From positions 1 to 64,000 of the forward strand of contig CAJUJN010000014.1 of NCBI GenBank assembly GCA_910586775.1: a stretch of 64,000 nt of DNA, given 5' to 3'. How positions within the stretch are numbered: position 1 is the stretch's first letter; each line of letters opens with the position of its first letter. A model generated the notes under the pieces. It made no database searches. It saw only the letters and a list, made by a program, of their open reading frames with translations, and was not told the DNA's origin. The position numbers and the translations under genes were made by a program. Below, one piece after another: positions 44,016 through 54,112 of the stretch. The stretch comes from an uncultured Acetatifactor sp. (lineage in GTDB: Bacteria > Bacillota > Clostridia > Lachnospirales > Lachnospiraceae).

Positions 44016-45654
44016 CCTTGCTCCTCCTTATGAACATCTCCTAATTTTGCCATGGCATCCGTGACAAATTTATCTACGGTAATTTTCCACTCTTCCACCA
44101 TAACCAGACCCGTTTTCCGTGCCTGCTCCGCAAACTTTACAATTCTCCGTACTTTTTCTTCCCAATCGCCGTATTCCAGAACGATTCCCGCATAGTATAC
44201 AGGCAGGGCGGCTGTTTTCACCCTGAACTGAACCTCCGGATTCCCTTCCGTGACGCGGACGGCCTCCTCAAACAAGGCCTCGTACTGCCGGAAAAGCTCC
44301 TCCCGCATCCAGGTATCCCGGGCATCCAGAGGCCCTCCAAAAATATTCAGCTCTCCGCCCGCTTTCTCCATCTCCTGGTGAATCAGGTCAATATACTGCC
44401 GGATCAGCGGACCCGCCTGCCTGTAATAGCCCTGGAGGAAATCTGCCAGCAGCGCCTCCTCATCCGCCTGGGGATCCCACATAAGCTTTGCCAGCAGATA
44501 CCCCCGCAGCTCGTGGAACTCTCCCCCGATCTCCCGGTTACACTGGCTGAACAGAGAACGGACATGGTTTTCCGTGAAAAAGCGGATATTCGGCCCCAGT
44601 ACCCGCAGATTGGGAAAGGGACTCACCAGGTTGCGGAACTGAATACAATAATCCCACAAAAACAAATTTTCACAGATTTCTTTCCAATCCAGCAATTCCT
44701 GACGGGAACCTGCGCTTCTTTCGTCCCTCTCAATGGGAAGTCCCCTGTTCGCCTCTATATTGCAGAGCATGATGTGCACATTTTCGGCAGGGCGGATGGT
44801 TGCAGGCGCCTTTCTGGTATACCAGTAGGCCAGTGTGGAAATAACCTTATCCGGAAAATGGGCGGCAAGGCGGTTCACAAAGTGCAGGACAGACCCCATG
44901 GGCGAGCCTTCCCTCTCGTCTATTTCCCGACATTTTTCGCACCGGCAATACGCCCCGTTGTCATTCTGAGACACGGACCAATATCTGGCGCCGGGCTTCC
45001 GGGCCATATGTTTTTTCAGATTGTCCAATACAATCCCAAAGACCTCCGGGTTGGAGAGACACAGCTGCGCCTTCTCCCCCACCCGCCTGCCCTCATGGAG
45101 GGAAAAATATTCCGGATGCTCCTCAAAATATTCCTCCGGCGGACAGAGGGTATAAAAGGAATGACACCAGAATCCCCAGTTCTCATCCCGTCTGGAGCCG
45201 GGCGTGATCTTATGCTTTTCCGCAAATGCCGGATCCCCGTAATCCCGGTAAAGAATTTCCCGGTATTCCAGAACGGGCGAAAACCGGTATTCCTCAAAGC
45301 ATACGGTCAAATTGGCATCAAAGGGGACAAATTCACAGGCCCGGGAATAATATCGGCACCCCGCCACTCTCTCCAGCCAGTCATATACGGCATACACCAT
45401 AGACTGTTCATTCTCTGCCTCTATTACGATATCTTTGTCGAAAATCCGATAGGAAAAACCGTCTTTTCCATGCTCCCCGTATTTCAATACAATACTGGGA
45501 TCTACAGTGGAGGTCTCCTGAATCCGGAACACCGCATCCGTGATTTTCCCCAGGTATTCCGCCAGAATCTCCGCCCCCCGCTGATACGCCTGGACACGAT
45601 AACCACATTGGCCTTTTTGTTTTCCGCGATGCACACAGGCTTGCATAAGTTCAT
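44012..45654 (-). CDS. DUF4838 glycosidase-like protein, apparent N-terminal frameshift
   Basis: The main frame (from about 45600 to 44012) encodes a DUF4838 protein of over 520 residues: SYRIFDKDIVIEAENEQSMV, YWSVSQNDNGAYCRCEKC, NVHIMLCNIEANRGLP. Its own upstream frame has no ribosome site. A different frame starts at 45654, with GGAG nine bases upstream, and gives MNLCKPVCIAENKKANVVIV, the kind of N-terminus expected for this family. A one-base shift near 45585-45600 is needed to join them. It is either a real frameshift or a sequence error. The family resembles GH20/GH84-type folds and is probably a glycosidase. Confidence 0.75.
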
Positions 45655-45950
45655 TTCAGCCATCTCCTTTTCCTGCTTCCGCTATTTTAGAAACCGGGTC
45701 TGCTCCCACCCGTAAATCCATTCTAACATCAACAGGAAAACATGGCAAGCCATAAGGCAGCAGATTTTCCGTTAAGATAATCTGCTGCCCGAAGGTAAAC
45801 AATATTCGGTCTTTCTTATATTGCCCATACACGAAACAGCAGTGCAAATCTGTTTCATGACCGCCGCCATACGGCGCGGCAATAAATTGAAACACAGAGG
45901 GCCGACATTAGATAAACTTTATCCGGATATTCGATGAACGGCTAAGGAAA
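45655..45950. other. Intergenic region with an 11-bp hairpin
   Basis: GGCAGCAGATT/AATCTGCTGCC at 45756-45789 forms a perfect stem with a 12-base loop, but no T tract follows on either strand. No gene is supported. It separates the cupin-like gene from the DUF4838 gene and may be a processing or stability site within one transcript. Confidence 0.45.
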
Positions 45951-46493
45951 TCACCCCTCCTGTTCGTCGGCCAGCACCGCCTGCTCTTCCTCCGCCAGAA
46001 ACTCCGCGAGCATATCGTTTTTAAAGGTCCGTCCCGGCAGGAAGCAGGCCACATGGGCAATCTCCCTGTTCACCGCAAACTGAGCGCCGTGAAGAATCAT
46101 GGGGTCCAGTCTCACAAAGGTCCCCCGGGGTACATGGAAGGCTTCCACCGTATCCACGCTGAATTTTCTGCCCGGCAGGGGCGTGCCCACAAAAATGACT
46201 ACATCGTCATCCAGGGGCAGCAGTCCCTCGCAGGTAAACTGATGGGCCTCCAACATGGTAATCCGCTTCTCCTCCTGCTTTTTGGCCTGGCACACGGACA
46301 CCGTGGGCAGTGTGGTATTTCCCAAATCCAGTTTTACCACATCCGCAAAAAAACCGTAGGGAAATATGGACCGGGCCGCCAATGCCTCATCGTCCAACAG
46401 ATTCTGGAACTGCCCGTATTTTGCAAATGCTTTTTCGTCCAGTTTCTTAATTCTGATTACTTTCGTTTTTATCTCATTTTCTTTCACAGACAT
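45951..46493 (-). CDS. Ureidoglycolate-lyase-like (AllA-type cupin) protein
   Basis: 180 residues. The beta-barrel pattern LEAHQFTCEGLLPLDDDVVI then FHVPRGTFVRLDPMILHGAQ resembles AllA-type ureidoglycolate lyases. The His residues in EAHQF and LHGAQ are candidate metal ligands. No purine-catabolism genes are nearby; its start overlaps the isomerase gene by 10 bases. A lyase or epimerase step on a sugar acid is more likely here than ureidoglycolate. Confidence 0.72.
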   Translation of the reverse strand: MSVKENEIKTKVIRIKKLDEKAFAKYGQFQNLLDDEALAARSIFPYGFFADVVKLDLGNTTLPTVSVCQAKKQEEKRITMLEAHQFTCEGLLPLDDDVVIFVGTPLPGRKFSVDTVEAFHVPRGTFVRLDPMILHGAQFAVNREIAHVACFLPGRTFKNDMLAEFLAEEEQAVLADEQEG

Positions 46494-47869
46494 TTAGCTC
46501 CCTCCTCTTCCACAGTGTCAAACTTCAGTCCAAGGTATCTCGCCGCCTCCCGCAGCACCGGATACAGGGAAGCATATCCCCCGCCCAGATGATGGATGTA
46601 GGGACCGAACATCAGTTTTTCCTCCCAGGCCTTCCAGTCTTTTACCTCCACCCATACATAGGTGCCGGTGGTGGCGGGCCCTGTGGTGGTCTCTGCCTCT
46701 CCCGCAAAGAGATAATAGTCGTCCTCCCCATCGTCGAATCTGCAGAGTGTGAGATGTCCCTGCTTCAGCTCAAACTGCTGCTGTCCCCCTGCCAGACAGG
46801 CTTTCGACTCCGGAGACTTCAGGGAATAGGGGAAGGGACCGCAGTGCCACAAAAGCTCCCCGTTGTCATTTTCCGGATGGCGTATGGTCAGGTCTGCCAG
46901 AAACTGCGCACCCTCCCCCAACATGGCGGCCCGAAGGATTGCCAGGGTAACGGCTCCGTTGATATCCGTCTCACAGGCCACCGGAATCCCCATATCCGTC
47001 AGCTCTCCGATCATGGCGCAGGAGGGAAGCTGCATCAGCGCTCCGCTGGGCCAGCACTCAATGGCCGCCACGGTACAGCTGCTTTTCTCCATCTGCGCAA
47101 GCATGGCCAGTTTCAGCGCTGCCAGTCGTTCCAGCTGCTCCTCCTTCAGGGCGGAGCAGTCCATTCTGCCGCGGATATCTTCCATCTGTCTCTTCAGTTC
47201 CTCGCCGCCCTCTGAAACAATCTTCTGCACTGCCATCTGCAGCATCACAGGGGCCACTGCCACAGTCTGAATTCCGAAACGCTGCATCAGTCTGGCTTCG
47301 TTGGTCATCACGCTGCGGAAAGGGGAGGGACGTTCGCCTATCTTGGCAATCCGCAGCCCTCTCACATCCTTCACCACACAGGCCACTCTTAAAAAGCGGT
47401 CAAATCCTTTCCTGAACTCCTCCGAATCCGCGGGCACATTGTAAATATAGCTGTAGGTAACGCCGTATCGCCGCAGCACCTTTGTAGCCGCGAACATACC
47501 GCACTGGGTATCCCTCCCCCGCTTCTCCGGAGAGTTGGGGGCTTCGTCCCTGCTGCCCCAGATCAGCACGGGAACCCGGAATTTGCTGACCACATCCGCC
47601 ACGGCTCCCTCCTCGCCGAAGTCGCAGAAGGGTACGAAGACAGCGTCCACCTTCTCCCTGGCGAATTTATCCGCAACCGCAGGCGCATGGCTCTCCGATT
47701 CTATGATTCCCCTGACGCAGATATCGTCTATATCCACCAGTCTCACCTTGTCCGGATGGATTTCCCGGATGACGGCCATGCATTTTTCCTTCTCCGCAGC
47801 CGCCGTTTCCAAATCCAACATTCCTCTCCTGGTAGGCATCACGCCCAAAGTAATCTCCGCTTTATACAT
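46484..47869 (-). CDS. L-fucose/L-arabinose isomerase-family protein
   Basis: 461 residues with AGGAGG eight bases before the ATG. It shows the FucI-like two-domain fold and its acidic metal ligands in AAIECWPSGA and ACETDINGAV, plus a C-terminal His in IHHLGGG. It should convert an aldose to a ketose in the cytosol. It follows the PfkB kinase gene with an 8-base overlap, and the aldolase lies further upstream, so an isomerase-kinase-aldolase series is formed. The sugar is not known. Confidence 0.82.
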   Translation of the reverse strand: MYKAEITLGVMPTRRGMLDLETAAAEKEKCMAVIREIHPDKVRLVDIDDICVRGIIESESHAPAVADKFAREKVDAVFVPFCDFGEEGAVADVVSKFRVPVLIWGSRDEAPNSPEKRGRDTQCGMFAATKVLRRYGVTYSYIYNVPADSEEFRKGFDRFLRVACVVKDVRGLRIAKIGERPSPFRSVMTNEARLMQRFGIQTVAVAPVMLQMAVQKIVSEGGEELKRQMEDIRGRMDCSALKEEQLERLAALKLAMLAQMEKSSCTVAAIECWPSGALMQLPSCAMIGELTDMGIPVACETDINGAVTLAILRAAMLGEGAQFLADLTIRHPENDNGELLWHCGPFPYSLKSPESKACLAGGQQQFELKQGHLTLCRFDDGEDDYYLFAGEAETTTGPATTGTYVWVEVKDWKAWEEKLMFGPYIHHLGGGYASLYPVLREAARYLGLKFDTVEEEGAKCL

Positions 47870-48842
47870 GTTCCAGTCCCCTCCTGTAATATTCTACTCT
47901 CCGGTCAATTTCCTCATAATCAATCTCCCCCGTCTCCAGAAAACGCTCCAGTACGGCCTCGTCCGGAATTCCCGCCCTGCCTCCGATTCTGGTGCATTTG
48001 ATGGCCGACGCGGCATTGGCATACCTGGCGCACTCCCTGTGGCTTTTTCCCTTCAGCAGCGCCGCCAGAAAGGCTCCGTGGAACACATCTCCTGCGCCCA
48101 CCGTGTCCTTCACCTCCACGGAAAAGGCCGGCAGGGTGAAGAATCCTTCCCCGCTGACTCCCACGCATCCCTTCTCCCCGAAGGTAAACACGCACAGCTT
48201 CGGCCCCCTGCCCAGAATTTCCCTGCAGGCCTCCTCCAGAGCCTGGTCTCCCTGCTCCTTCTTCCCCGGGAAAAGTCCGTCAAACACAAATTCCGAGCCA
48301 ACAAACACGTCAATGAGGGGAATCATCTCCCGCAGCGCCTCCGTGTAATAATCTGCGTCAATGAACACCTCCGTTCCCGCTGCCCGGGCCGCCCTCGCCG
48401 CTTTCCCGGAGAGAGGTCCGGCGTCGGCCAGAAACAGATATCGGGAATCCGCCACCGCGCTCATGTCTAACTCGGCTTCCTCCAGGGGCTTCACGGAGCC
48501 TGCCCGGAACAGTATGGTCCTGGTCCGGGTCTTTCTGTCGCTGAGTACCACGGACAGGTGGGAAGTCTCCCCCCTGCGGATCAATACCTGGTCTACATTG
48601 ATTCCGTGCGCTACAAAATCCCCACGGCAGAATTTTCCGTAGATATCGTCCCCCAGGGCTGCCGCCACGGCGCATTTCGCTCCCAGTCTGGCTGCCGCCA
48701 CCATACCGCTGGACACCTTGCCGCCCCCCTGCCAGCTCATCTCCTGAATTCTTGTCCCATGATTCGGTTCCGGCATACCGTCAATATTTACATTTAAATC
48801 CATACACGGAAAATCCAGTCCAAATATGTCATATTTTTTCAT
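47862..48842 (-). CDS. PfkB-family sugar kinase
   Basis: 326 residues from the ATG at 48842, with CAGGAG seven bases upstream. The substrate-site region includes GGGKVSSGMVAAARLG, and the catalytic motif is DTVGAGDVFHGAFLAAL with the GAGD anion hole. It phosphorylates a ketose or similar sugar with ATP. An 84-base gap containing two small hairpins separates it from the aldolase. Confidence 0.9.
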   Translation of the reverse strand: MKKYDIFGLDFPCMDLNVNIDGMPEPNHGTRIQEMSWQGGGKVSSGMVAAARLGAKCAVAAALGDDIYGKFCRGDFVAHGINVDQVLIRRGETSHLSVVLSDRKTRTRTILFRAGSVKPLEEAELDMSAVADSRYLFLADAGPLSGKAARAARAAGTEVFIDADYYTEALREMIPLIDVFVGSEFVFDGLFPGKKEQGDQALEEACREILGRGPKLCVFTFGEKGCVGVSGEGFFTLPAFSVEVKDTVGAGDVFHGAFLAALLKGKSHRECARYANAASAIKCTRIGGRAGIPDEAVLERFLETGEIDYEEIDRRVEYYRRGLEHV

Positions 48843-48926
48843 CTTCGTACTCCTGCGCGCCTGGGCGCGTCTCTGTCCAATCCTGCCTCCGCCGAAACAC
48901 GCATTTCGGCAGGAATGCATTACCGC

Positions 48927-49781
48927 TTACATGGTATATTTATTGGGGTTCAACAGACGGATTTTATTCACCACGAATTCCGTCATGCCCTTTGCCGCCC
49001 CCAGCATCAGCCGGATACCGTCCGCCTTATGTTCGGTGGCCTGTATCACCTCATCCAGGGAACGGTACATGGCCGCAAAATACTCCGTGGCGATATTGAA
49101 TTTGCTCATGCCCAGATTCACTGCCCGCTGCATCTGCCAGTCCGGGATTCCGGAGCATCCGTGGAGCACCAGGGGCACGGACACCGCCTGTCTGATTTTG
49201 GCGATTCGGTCAAAATCCAGGTTCGGCTCCTGTATGTAATCTCCGTGGGCATTGCCCACCGCAATCGCCAGGGAGCCGCATCCCGTCCGCTCCACGAACT
49301 CTGCCGCCTGGTCCGCGTCGGTGAACAGATCCCTGTTGGAGATATCCTCCAGTTTCATTCCGATCCCCACATGCCCCAGTTCCGCTTCCACGTCCACCCC
49401 GAACACGTCTGCTGCTCTGGCCACCTCTTTTGTCAGCGCCACATTCTCCTCAAAGGGAAGTACCGAACCGTCCACCATCACAGAGGGAAAGCCGTCCCGT
49501 ATTCCGCCCAGTGCAATCTCGTAGGAGGCGGAATGGTCCAGATGCACGGCCACAGGCACCGATGCCTTCCGGGCCATATCCACGGCCATGTCCGCGATAT
49601 ATTTCAGGGGAATGTACTTGTCCAGTCCCGGAAAAAACTGCAGAATCACCGGTACCCGTTCCGCCTCGGCGGCCGCCACCGCGCATTTGATTGTCTCGTA
49701 ATTCAGTGTATTTATCGCCGCCACGCCGTATTTGTGTTTCCAGGCATGCTGCAGAATCTCGTTTACTTTTACCAAAGACAT
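48927..49781 (-). CDS. Class II ketose-bisphosphate aldolase
   Basis: 284 residues. Zinc and catalytic residues are visible: HLDHSASY (Asp/His), AELGHVG, NAHGDY and the GCSGIPD loop with VLHG. It splits a ketose 1-phosphate or 1,6-bisphosphate into dihydroxyacetone phosphate and an aldehyde. The aldehyde could be reduced by the AKR encoded two bases upstream. AAGGAG precedes the ATG. Confidence 0.92.
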   Translation of the reverse strand: MSLVKVNEILQHAWKHKYGVAAINTLNYETIKCAVAAAEAERVPVILQFFPGLDKYIPLKYIADMAVDMARKASVPVAVHLDHSASYEIALGGIRDGFPSVMVDGSVLPFEENVALTKEVARAADVFGVDVEAELGHVGIGMKLEDISNRDLFTDADQAAEFVERTGCGSLAIAVGNAHGDYIQEPNLDFDRIAKIRQAVSVPLVLHGCSGIPDWQMQRAVNLGMSKFNIATEYFAAMYRSLDEVIQATEHKADGIRLMLGAAKGMTEFVVNKIRLLNPNKYTM

Positions 49782-49783
49782 AT

Positions 49784-50743
49784 TTATTCTCCTTTTACTT
49801 TTGAATCAAAAAACAATTGATACTCCGGCATTTTCTCACAGAATGCCCGGCTCACCCGGTCTATCCGCAGGTATTCCTCCGGCTCCAGTTCCAGTTCTAT
49901 GGCCCGGATATTTTCCAGGGCGTGTTCCCTGTCTGCCCCGCCCACTATGGGGGCCGTGAGGCTGTCGTTGTGCACCAGCCAGTTGACGCAGATCTGCGCG
50001 GCGCTCCGGCCGTATTTTTCTCCTATCCCGGTCAGCTCCTCCGTAACCTCAAGGCATTGCTCATAAACCCCCGGCTGAAACAGCGCCGCTTTTGCCCGGC
50101 CTCCCGTTATGGGCGTATCTTTTTTAAATTTTCCCGTCAAGAGCCCCTGGGCCAGGGTGCTGTAGGGGATCACGCTGATTCCCTGTTCCCTGCAGTAGGG
50201 CAGCAAATCTCTGTCCGCATAGCGCCACAGCAGATTATAGCAAGGCTGAATCACATCCACCGGCCCGCTCTGCACGGCTTCCCGGAGCTGTTCCGCGGAG
50301 AAATTGGACACGCCGATGCTGCGTATTTTCCCCTTCTCCTTCAGACGCCCCATATTTTCCATGGCCTGTCCCACGGACATTCCCTGGGGCGGATAATGCA
50401 GGAAATACACATCCAGATAGTCCGTTCCGAGCCGCTCCAGGGACGCGTCGCAGGCTTTTTCTATGTCCTCCGGGGCATAATGGGAGGGCCATACCTTGGA
50501 AATTATCGTACATTCTTCTCTCTTCCGTCCCTTCAGCGCCTGTCCCAGTACTTTCTCCGCCCGGCCCATACCGTAGATCTCCGCCGTGTCAAAGGTCTGG
50601 ATTCCATGTTCCAGATAAGTCTCGATGCAGGCGATGCTGTCCCGGTCCTCCACGCTGCCGAAGTAATCGCCTCCCATGGACCAGCAGCCCAGAACCACCG
50701 GCGACACTCTCACCCCGCTTTTTCCCAGTTTATGATATTCCAT
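49784..50743 (-). CDS. Aldo/keto reductase
   Basis: 319 residues from the ATG at 50743 with AGAGG six bases upstream. Catalytic Asp/Tyr lie in FDTAEIYG, Lys in IISKVWP and His in FLHYP; the ending IVGGADREHALENI is the NADP site. It overlaps the response regulator gene by 14 bases. Probably reduces the aldehyde released by the aldolase. Confidence 0.9.
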   Translation of the reverse strand: MEYHKLGKSGVRVSPVVLGCWSMGGDYFGSVEDRDSIACIETYLEHGIQTFDTAEIYGMGRAEKVLGQALKGRKREECTIISKVWPSHYAPEDIEKACDASLERLGTDYLDVYFLHYPPQGMSVGQAMENMGRLKEKGKIRSIGVSNFSAEQLREAVQSGPVDVIQPCYNLLWRYADRDLLPYCREQGISVIPYSTLAQGLLTGKFKKDTPITGGRAKAALFQPGVYEQCLEVTEELTGIGEKYGRSAAQICVNWLVHNDSLTAPIVGGADREHALENIRAIELELEPEEYLRIDRVSRAFCEKMPEYQLFFDSKVKGE

Positions 50744-51560
50744 TCTCTTCCTCTCCCTTTCTTCTGTATTCATTGGGGCTCATCCCCACAAATTTTTTGA
50801 ATTGTTTTGAAAAATGGGCAAAACTCGGGTATCCCGTCTCCTCCGCAATCCTGCTGATGCTCATTTTGTTCTGCCTGAGCAGGCGCTTTGCCTTCCCCAT
50901 TCTCTCCTGCTGAATAAATTTGCTTAAGGCGTCCCCTGTCTCTTTTCGGAACAGCTTGGACAGATAATTCGGAGACAGGAAAAAAACTTCCGCCAACCGG
51001 CTCCTGGAGACATCGTCCAGATGCTCCCTGATATATTTCTGAATCTCCTGAATCAGCTGTTTTTCCTGTCCCTCCTGCTCCTGTTCGTCTGTCTCCCCCT
51101 CTGTCTCTTTTTCTCCCTCCGTTTCCTCCCCGTCCCGGCGCAGCAGACAGTGATTTCCGTACTCCATGAGCCGGCGGTCCCGTTCCCTCTGGTTTCTCCG
51201 CTCCACCAGTTTCTCCATGACTTCCCTGAGAACCGCTGTCTCCACAGGCTTTAAGAGATATTCAAAGCACTGGAAGCTCACTGCCGCCCGGGCATAGGAA
51301 AAATCCGCATAACTGGTGAGAAGGACCGTGTCCACCTCCATTTCGCGCTCCCTGAGCCATTTGAGCAGCTCGAATCCGTCCTGCCCAGGCATCTCAATGT
51401 CCGTAATCAGAAAGTCAATGACATGCTCCTTCAGGATTTCCACGGCCTGGGGGACACTGTAGCATCCATAGACACAGTCTATTCCCAGTTCTTCCCAATC
51501 CAACTGTCTTTTTATCCCCTCCACCACATATTTGTTGTCGTCCACCACCAGTAATTTCAT
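50730..51560 (-). CDS. YesN-type response regulator (receiver + AraC)
   Basis: 276 residues. The receiver domain has the acidic start VVDDNKY, phospho-acceptor Asp in FLITDIEMPGQDGF and Lys in LLKPVE. A Glu/Gln-rich linker (about 145-170) precedes the AraC DNA-binding domain (LAEVFFLSPNYLSKLFRKET, ISRIAEETGYPSFAHFSKQF). Partner of the YesM kinase three bases upstream. Such pairs control sugar ABC importers, as found here. Confidence 0.92.
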   Translation of the reverse strand: MKLLVVDDNKYVVEGIKRQLDWEELGIDCVYGCYSVPQAVEILKEHVIDFLITDIEMPGQDGFELLKWLREREMEVDTVLLTSYADFSYARAAVSFQCFEYLLKPVETAVLREVMEKLVERRNQRERDRRLMEYGNHCLLRRDGEETEGEKETEGETDEQEQEGQEKQLIQEIQKYIREHLDDVSRSRLAEVFFLSPNYLSKLFRKETGDALSKFIQQERMGKAKRLLRQNKMSISRIAEETGYPSFAHFSKQFKKFVGMSPNEYRRKGEEENGIS

Positions 51561-51563
51561 CCG

Positions 51564-53207
51564 CTATTTCACCTCTCGTGGAATATAGATCTCCACGCAT
51601 GCGCCGCCTTCCTCCGGGTTGGAAAACAGAACCCTTGCCTCCTCATTGTAAATCAGCTTCAGTCTCTGGAGCACATTACTGATGCCGATATGCCGTCCCT
51701 CCTGTTCCATATCCCAGGTTCCGCTGTTCAGTCTCCGGAGCATTTCCTCGGGAAAGCCCTCCCCGTTGTCCGTAATCTTCAGATAAAGCGCCTCTTTTCC
51801 TGCCTGTGTCTCTCTGCGCGCAGTCAGCCGGATTGCCAGGGTTCCGCCCGGTCCCACCGCATGCTTCAGGGAGTTTTCCAGAAAAGTGCTGACCATCAGC
51901 ACAGGAATCTCCCATTCTCTTACCTCATCCTCCATGTCATAGTCAAAGGAAAGCCCCTGGCTGTTCCACTCGAAATTGACCCGGATAATGGTCTCCATAT
52001 GGTGGATTTCCCTCCACAGCGGCATCATATCCATGCAGTCGTGAAGCAGGTAGCGGTAATACTCCGACAGGCACACTGTCACCTCCTGTATTTTCCCCGT
52101 GTCCTGCACCTGCGCCATGCCGAAAATCATGGCCAGACAGTTGACAAAGAAATGGGGTCTGATCTGGAACTGGCGGAAGTTGATTTCCAATTGTTTTTTT
52201 GCCAGTTCCGTTTCATACAGCTCCACGGAGAGTTTTTCCGCCTTTTTGCCCAGTCTGTCCAGGATTTCATAGGCGTCCTCCACAGCCGCGGGGATCCTGC
52301 TCCCGGCGTGCTCCTCCTCTTCTTCCGCCAGGCTGCCCCGGTACCTGTCCAGTACCCGGGAGAGATTTTTCACCGGCACAATCAGCCTGCGTCTCACCTG
52401 ACGGATAAGCAGAAGCATCATCACCATAAGTTGGGAGGTGAGAAGAAACTGCGCGATCTGCAGCAGCATAATCTGGTAGATTTCACCCTGGCCAGACACA
52501 GCCACACGTATCTCAAAATCCGCCTCTATATTCTCCAGGCGATACCACAGCACACTGGTTCCAAACCCCGCCCCCGCGTCCCTGTCAACCGCCTCCCGGC
52601 GGACTAAGCTGATTCCGCCGCCCGGTCCGCAGTCCAGCATGCTCATGCCCGAGAGAAAGCTTTCCTCACCGATCCACGAGCCAACCACGAAGTCCCCGTA
52701 AATCCAGGCAGTGGCCAATATCCGCTGTTCGGGCGTATCCAGAAGATGCAGGCTTCCGTTCCGGGGTTCCTCCCACAGCCAGTCTATGATGCACGGCCTG
52801 ATTTGGCGGTAGCTTGAGAAAGAGAGATGGACGGCTGTGAGTTCCACGAACTTTTCGTCGTTTCTGTCAAAGATAAAGAAATTATACTCGCTCTCCGAGA
52901 GCGCACTGAGCAGTTTATACATTTTCTGCAGCTCTTCAATCCTGTTCACCAGTTCCAGACTGGACTGTTCGAACATTGTCCTGTAGTCTTTCACCAGTAC
53001 GGTATTCTGGCTCATATAAGTGTTGTTTCTGTTTAAATCAGCCTCCACCCGCTCCACATACCGGTCCGCATACTGCCGGATATTGTTCTGCGCCACCCTG
53101 GATATCCTGGTGTGGGCATAGATCAGCAGGCAGACACAGAGTATCTGCACCCAAATACTGCCAAACAGAATCCATCTCATATTTCCCTTATATAAGCTGC
53201 GCTGCAT
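51564..53207 (-). CDS. YesM-type sensor histidine kinase
   Basis: 547 residues. Two membrane helices (about 10-34 and 250-275) enclose an extracellular sensor of about 210 residues, followed by a HAMP-like coil. The H-box is QIRPHFFVNCLAMIFG, and the ATPase has FLENSLKHAV and DNGEGFPEEM. It phosphorylates the downstream YesN-type regulator. A second start at codon 10 has a better ribosome site. It begins 12 bases after the permease genes. Confidence 0.92.
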   Translation of the reverse strand: MQRSLYKGNMRWILFGSIWVQILCVCLLIYAHTRISRVAQNNIRQYADRYVERVEADLNRNNTYMSQNTVLVKDYRTMFEQSSLELVNRIEELQKMYKLLSALSESEYNFFIFDRNDEKFVELTAVHLSFSSYRQIRPCIIDWLWEEPRNGSLHLLDTPEQRILATAWIYGDFVVGSWIGEESFLSGMSMLDCGPGGGISLVRREAVDRDAGAGFGTSVLWYRLENIEADFEIRVAVSGQGEIYQIMLLQIAQFLLTSQLMVMMLLLIRQVRRRLIVPVKNLSRVLDRYRGSLAEEEEEHAGSRIPAAVEDAYEILDRLGKKAEKLSVELYETELAKKQLEINFRQFQIRPHFFVNCLAMIFGMAQVQDTGKIQEVTVCLSEYYRYLLHDCMDMMPLWREIHHMETIIRVNFEWNSQGLSFDYDMEDEVREWEIPVLMVSTFLENSLKHAVGPGGTLAIRLTARRETQAGKEALYLKITDNGEGFPEEMLRRLNSGTWDMEQEGRHIGISNVLQRLKLIYNEEARVLFSNPEEGGACVEIYIPREVK

Positions 53208-53218
53208 ACCGTTCCCCG

Positions 53219-54100
53219 TTACCCCTTCACCGCTCCCAGGGTAATGCCTTTCTCAAAATATTTCTGGAGAAAGGGATACAATATCAGAACCGGGACCATG
53301 GCCACAAATGCAATGGCCATCCGCAGGCTGATACTGGGAATTCCCTCCCCCGCCACACTCTTGCCGTACTGTGTGAGATACTGGATATTCTTTACCATCA
53401 CATTCAGCAGCTGCTGAATGGAGTATTTTGATGATTCACTCACATAGTATAACCCATTCATCCAGTCATTCCAATATCCCAGTCCGGAGAAGATTCCGAT
53501 GGTCACAAATATGGATTTTCCCAGGGGTAGCACCAGTTTTCTGAAAATACACAGTTCGGAGGCCCCGTCTATCCTGGCCGATTCGTACAGCTCCTGCGGA
53601 ATATTGCAGCGCAGGTAGGTTCTCACAATGATGGCATTAAAGGCGCTGAAAAGCAGATTGGGCATCAGCAAGGCAAAGTAAGTATTCTTGATATGCAGTA
53701 CCGTGGTATAAACCATATAAGTGGGCACCAGGCCGCCGTTGAACAGCATGGTAAACAGCAGCAGGAAGGAAAAAAGCTTTTTTCCCGGCAGATAGTCCAG
53801 AGAGAGGGGATACGCCACCAGTGCGGTGATCAGTACATTCAGGCAGGTCCCCACCGCCGTAATACATATGGTGGTAATATATGCCCGGAATATGGTATCT
53901 CTGGACTGCCAGATATAGGAATATGCCCCCAGGCTGAATTCTTTCGGAAAAATGGAGTAGCCGTTGATGAGCAGGGAGCTCTCCTCCGTAATGGAGGACA
54001 TGAACAGCAATAGGAAGGGGAACAGCACCAGAATCATCACAACCGTCATAATGATGCAGGCCGCGGCTTCGAAATATTTGTCCTGTTTTGATCTGATCAT
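53219..54100 (-). CDS. Carbohydrate ABC transporter permease (MalG type)
   Basis: 293 residues, six helices. The EAA loop for the ATPase contact is YESARIDGASELCIFRKLVL. With the upstream permease and solute-binding lipoprotein it forms an oligosaccharide importer; the ATPase is not encoded here and is probably shared (MsmK-like). Confidence 0.92.
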   Translation of the reverse strand: MIRSKQDKYFEAAACIIMTVVMILVLFPFLLLFMSSITEESSLLINGYSIFPKEFSLGAYSYIWQSRDTIFRAYITTICITAVGTCLNVLITALVAYPLSLDYLPGKKLFSFLLLFTMLFNGGLVPTYMVYTTVLHIKNTYFALLMPNLLFSAFNAIIVRTYLRCNIPQELYESARIDGASELCIFRKLVLPLGKSIFVTIGIFSGLGYWNDWMNGLYYVSESSKYSIQQLLNVMVKNIQYLTQYGKSVAGEGIPSISLRMAIAFVAMVPVLILYPFLQKYFEKGITLGAVKG

Positions 54101-54112
54101 AATCTGTACCTC

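Noticed and set aside
45656..45895. A 79-codon minus-strand frame upstream of the DUF4838 gene
   Set aside because: It has no ribosome site or family resemblance and covers the perfect hairpin at 45756-45789.
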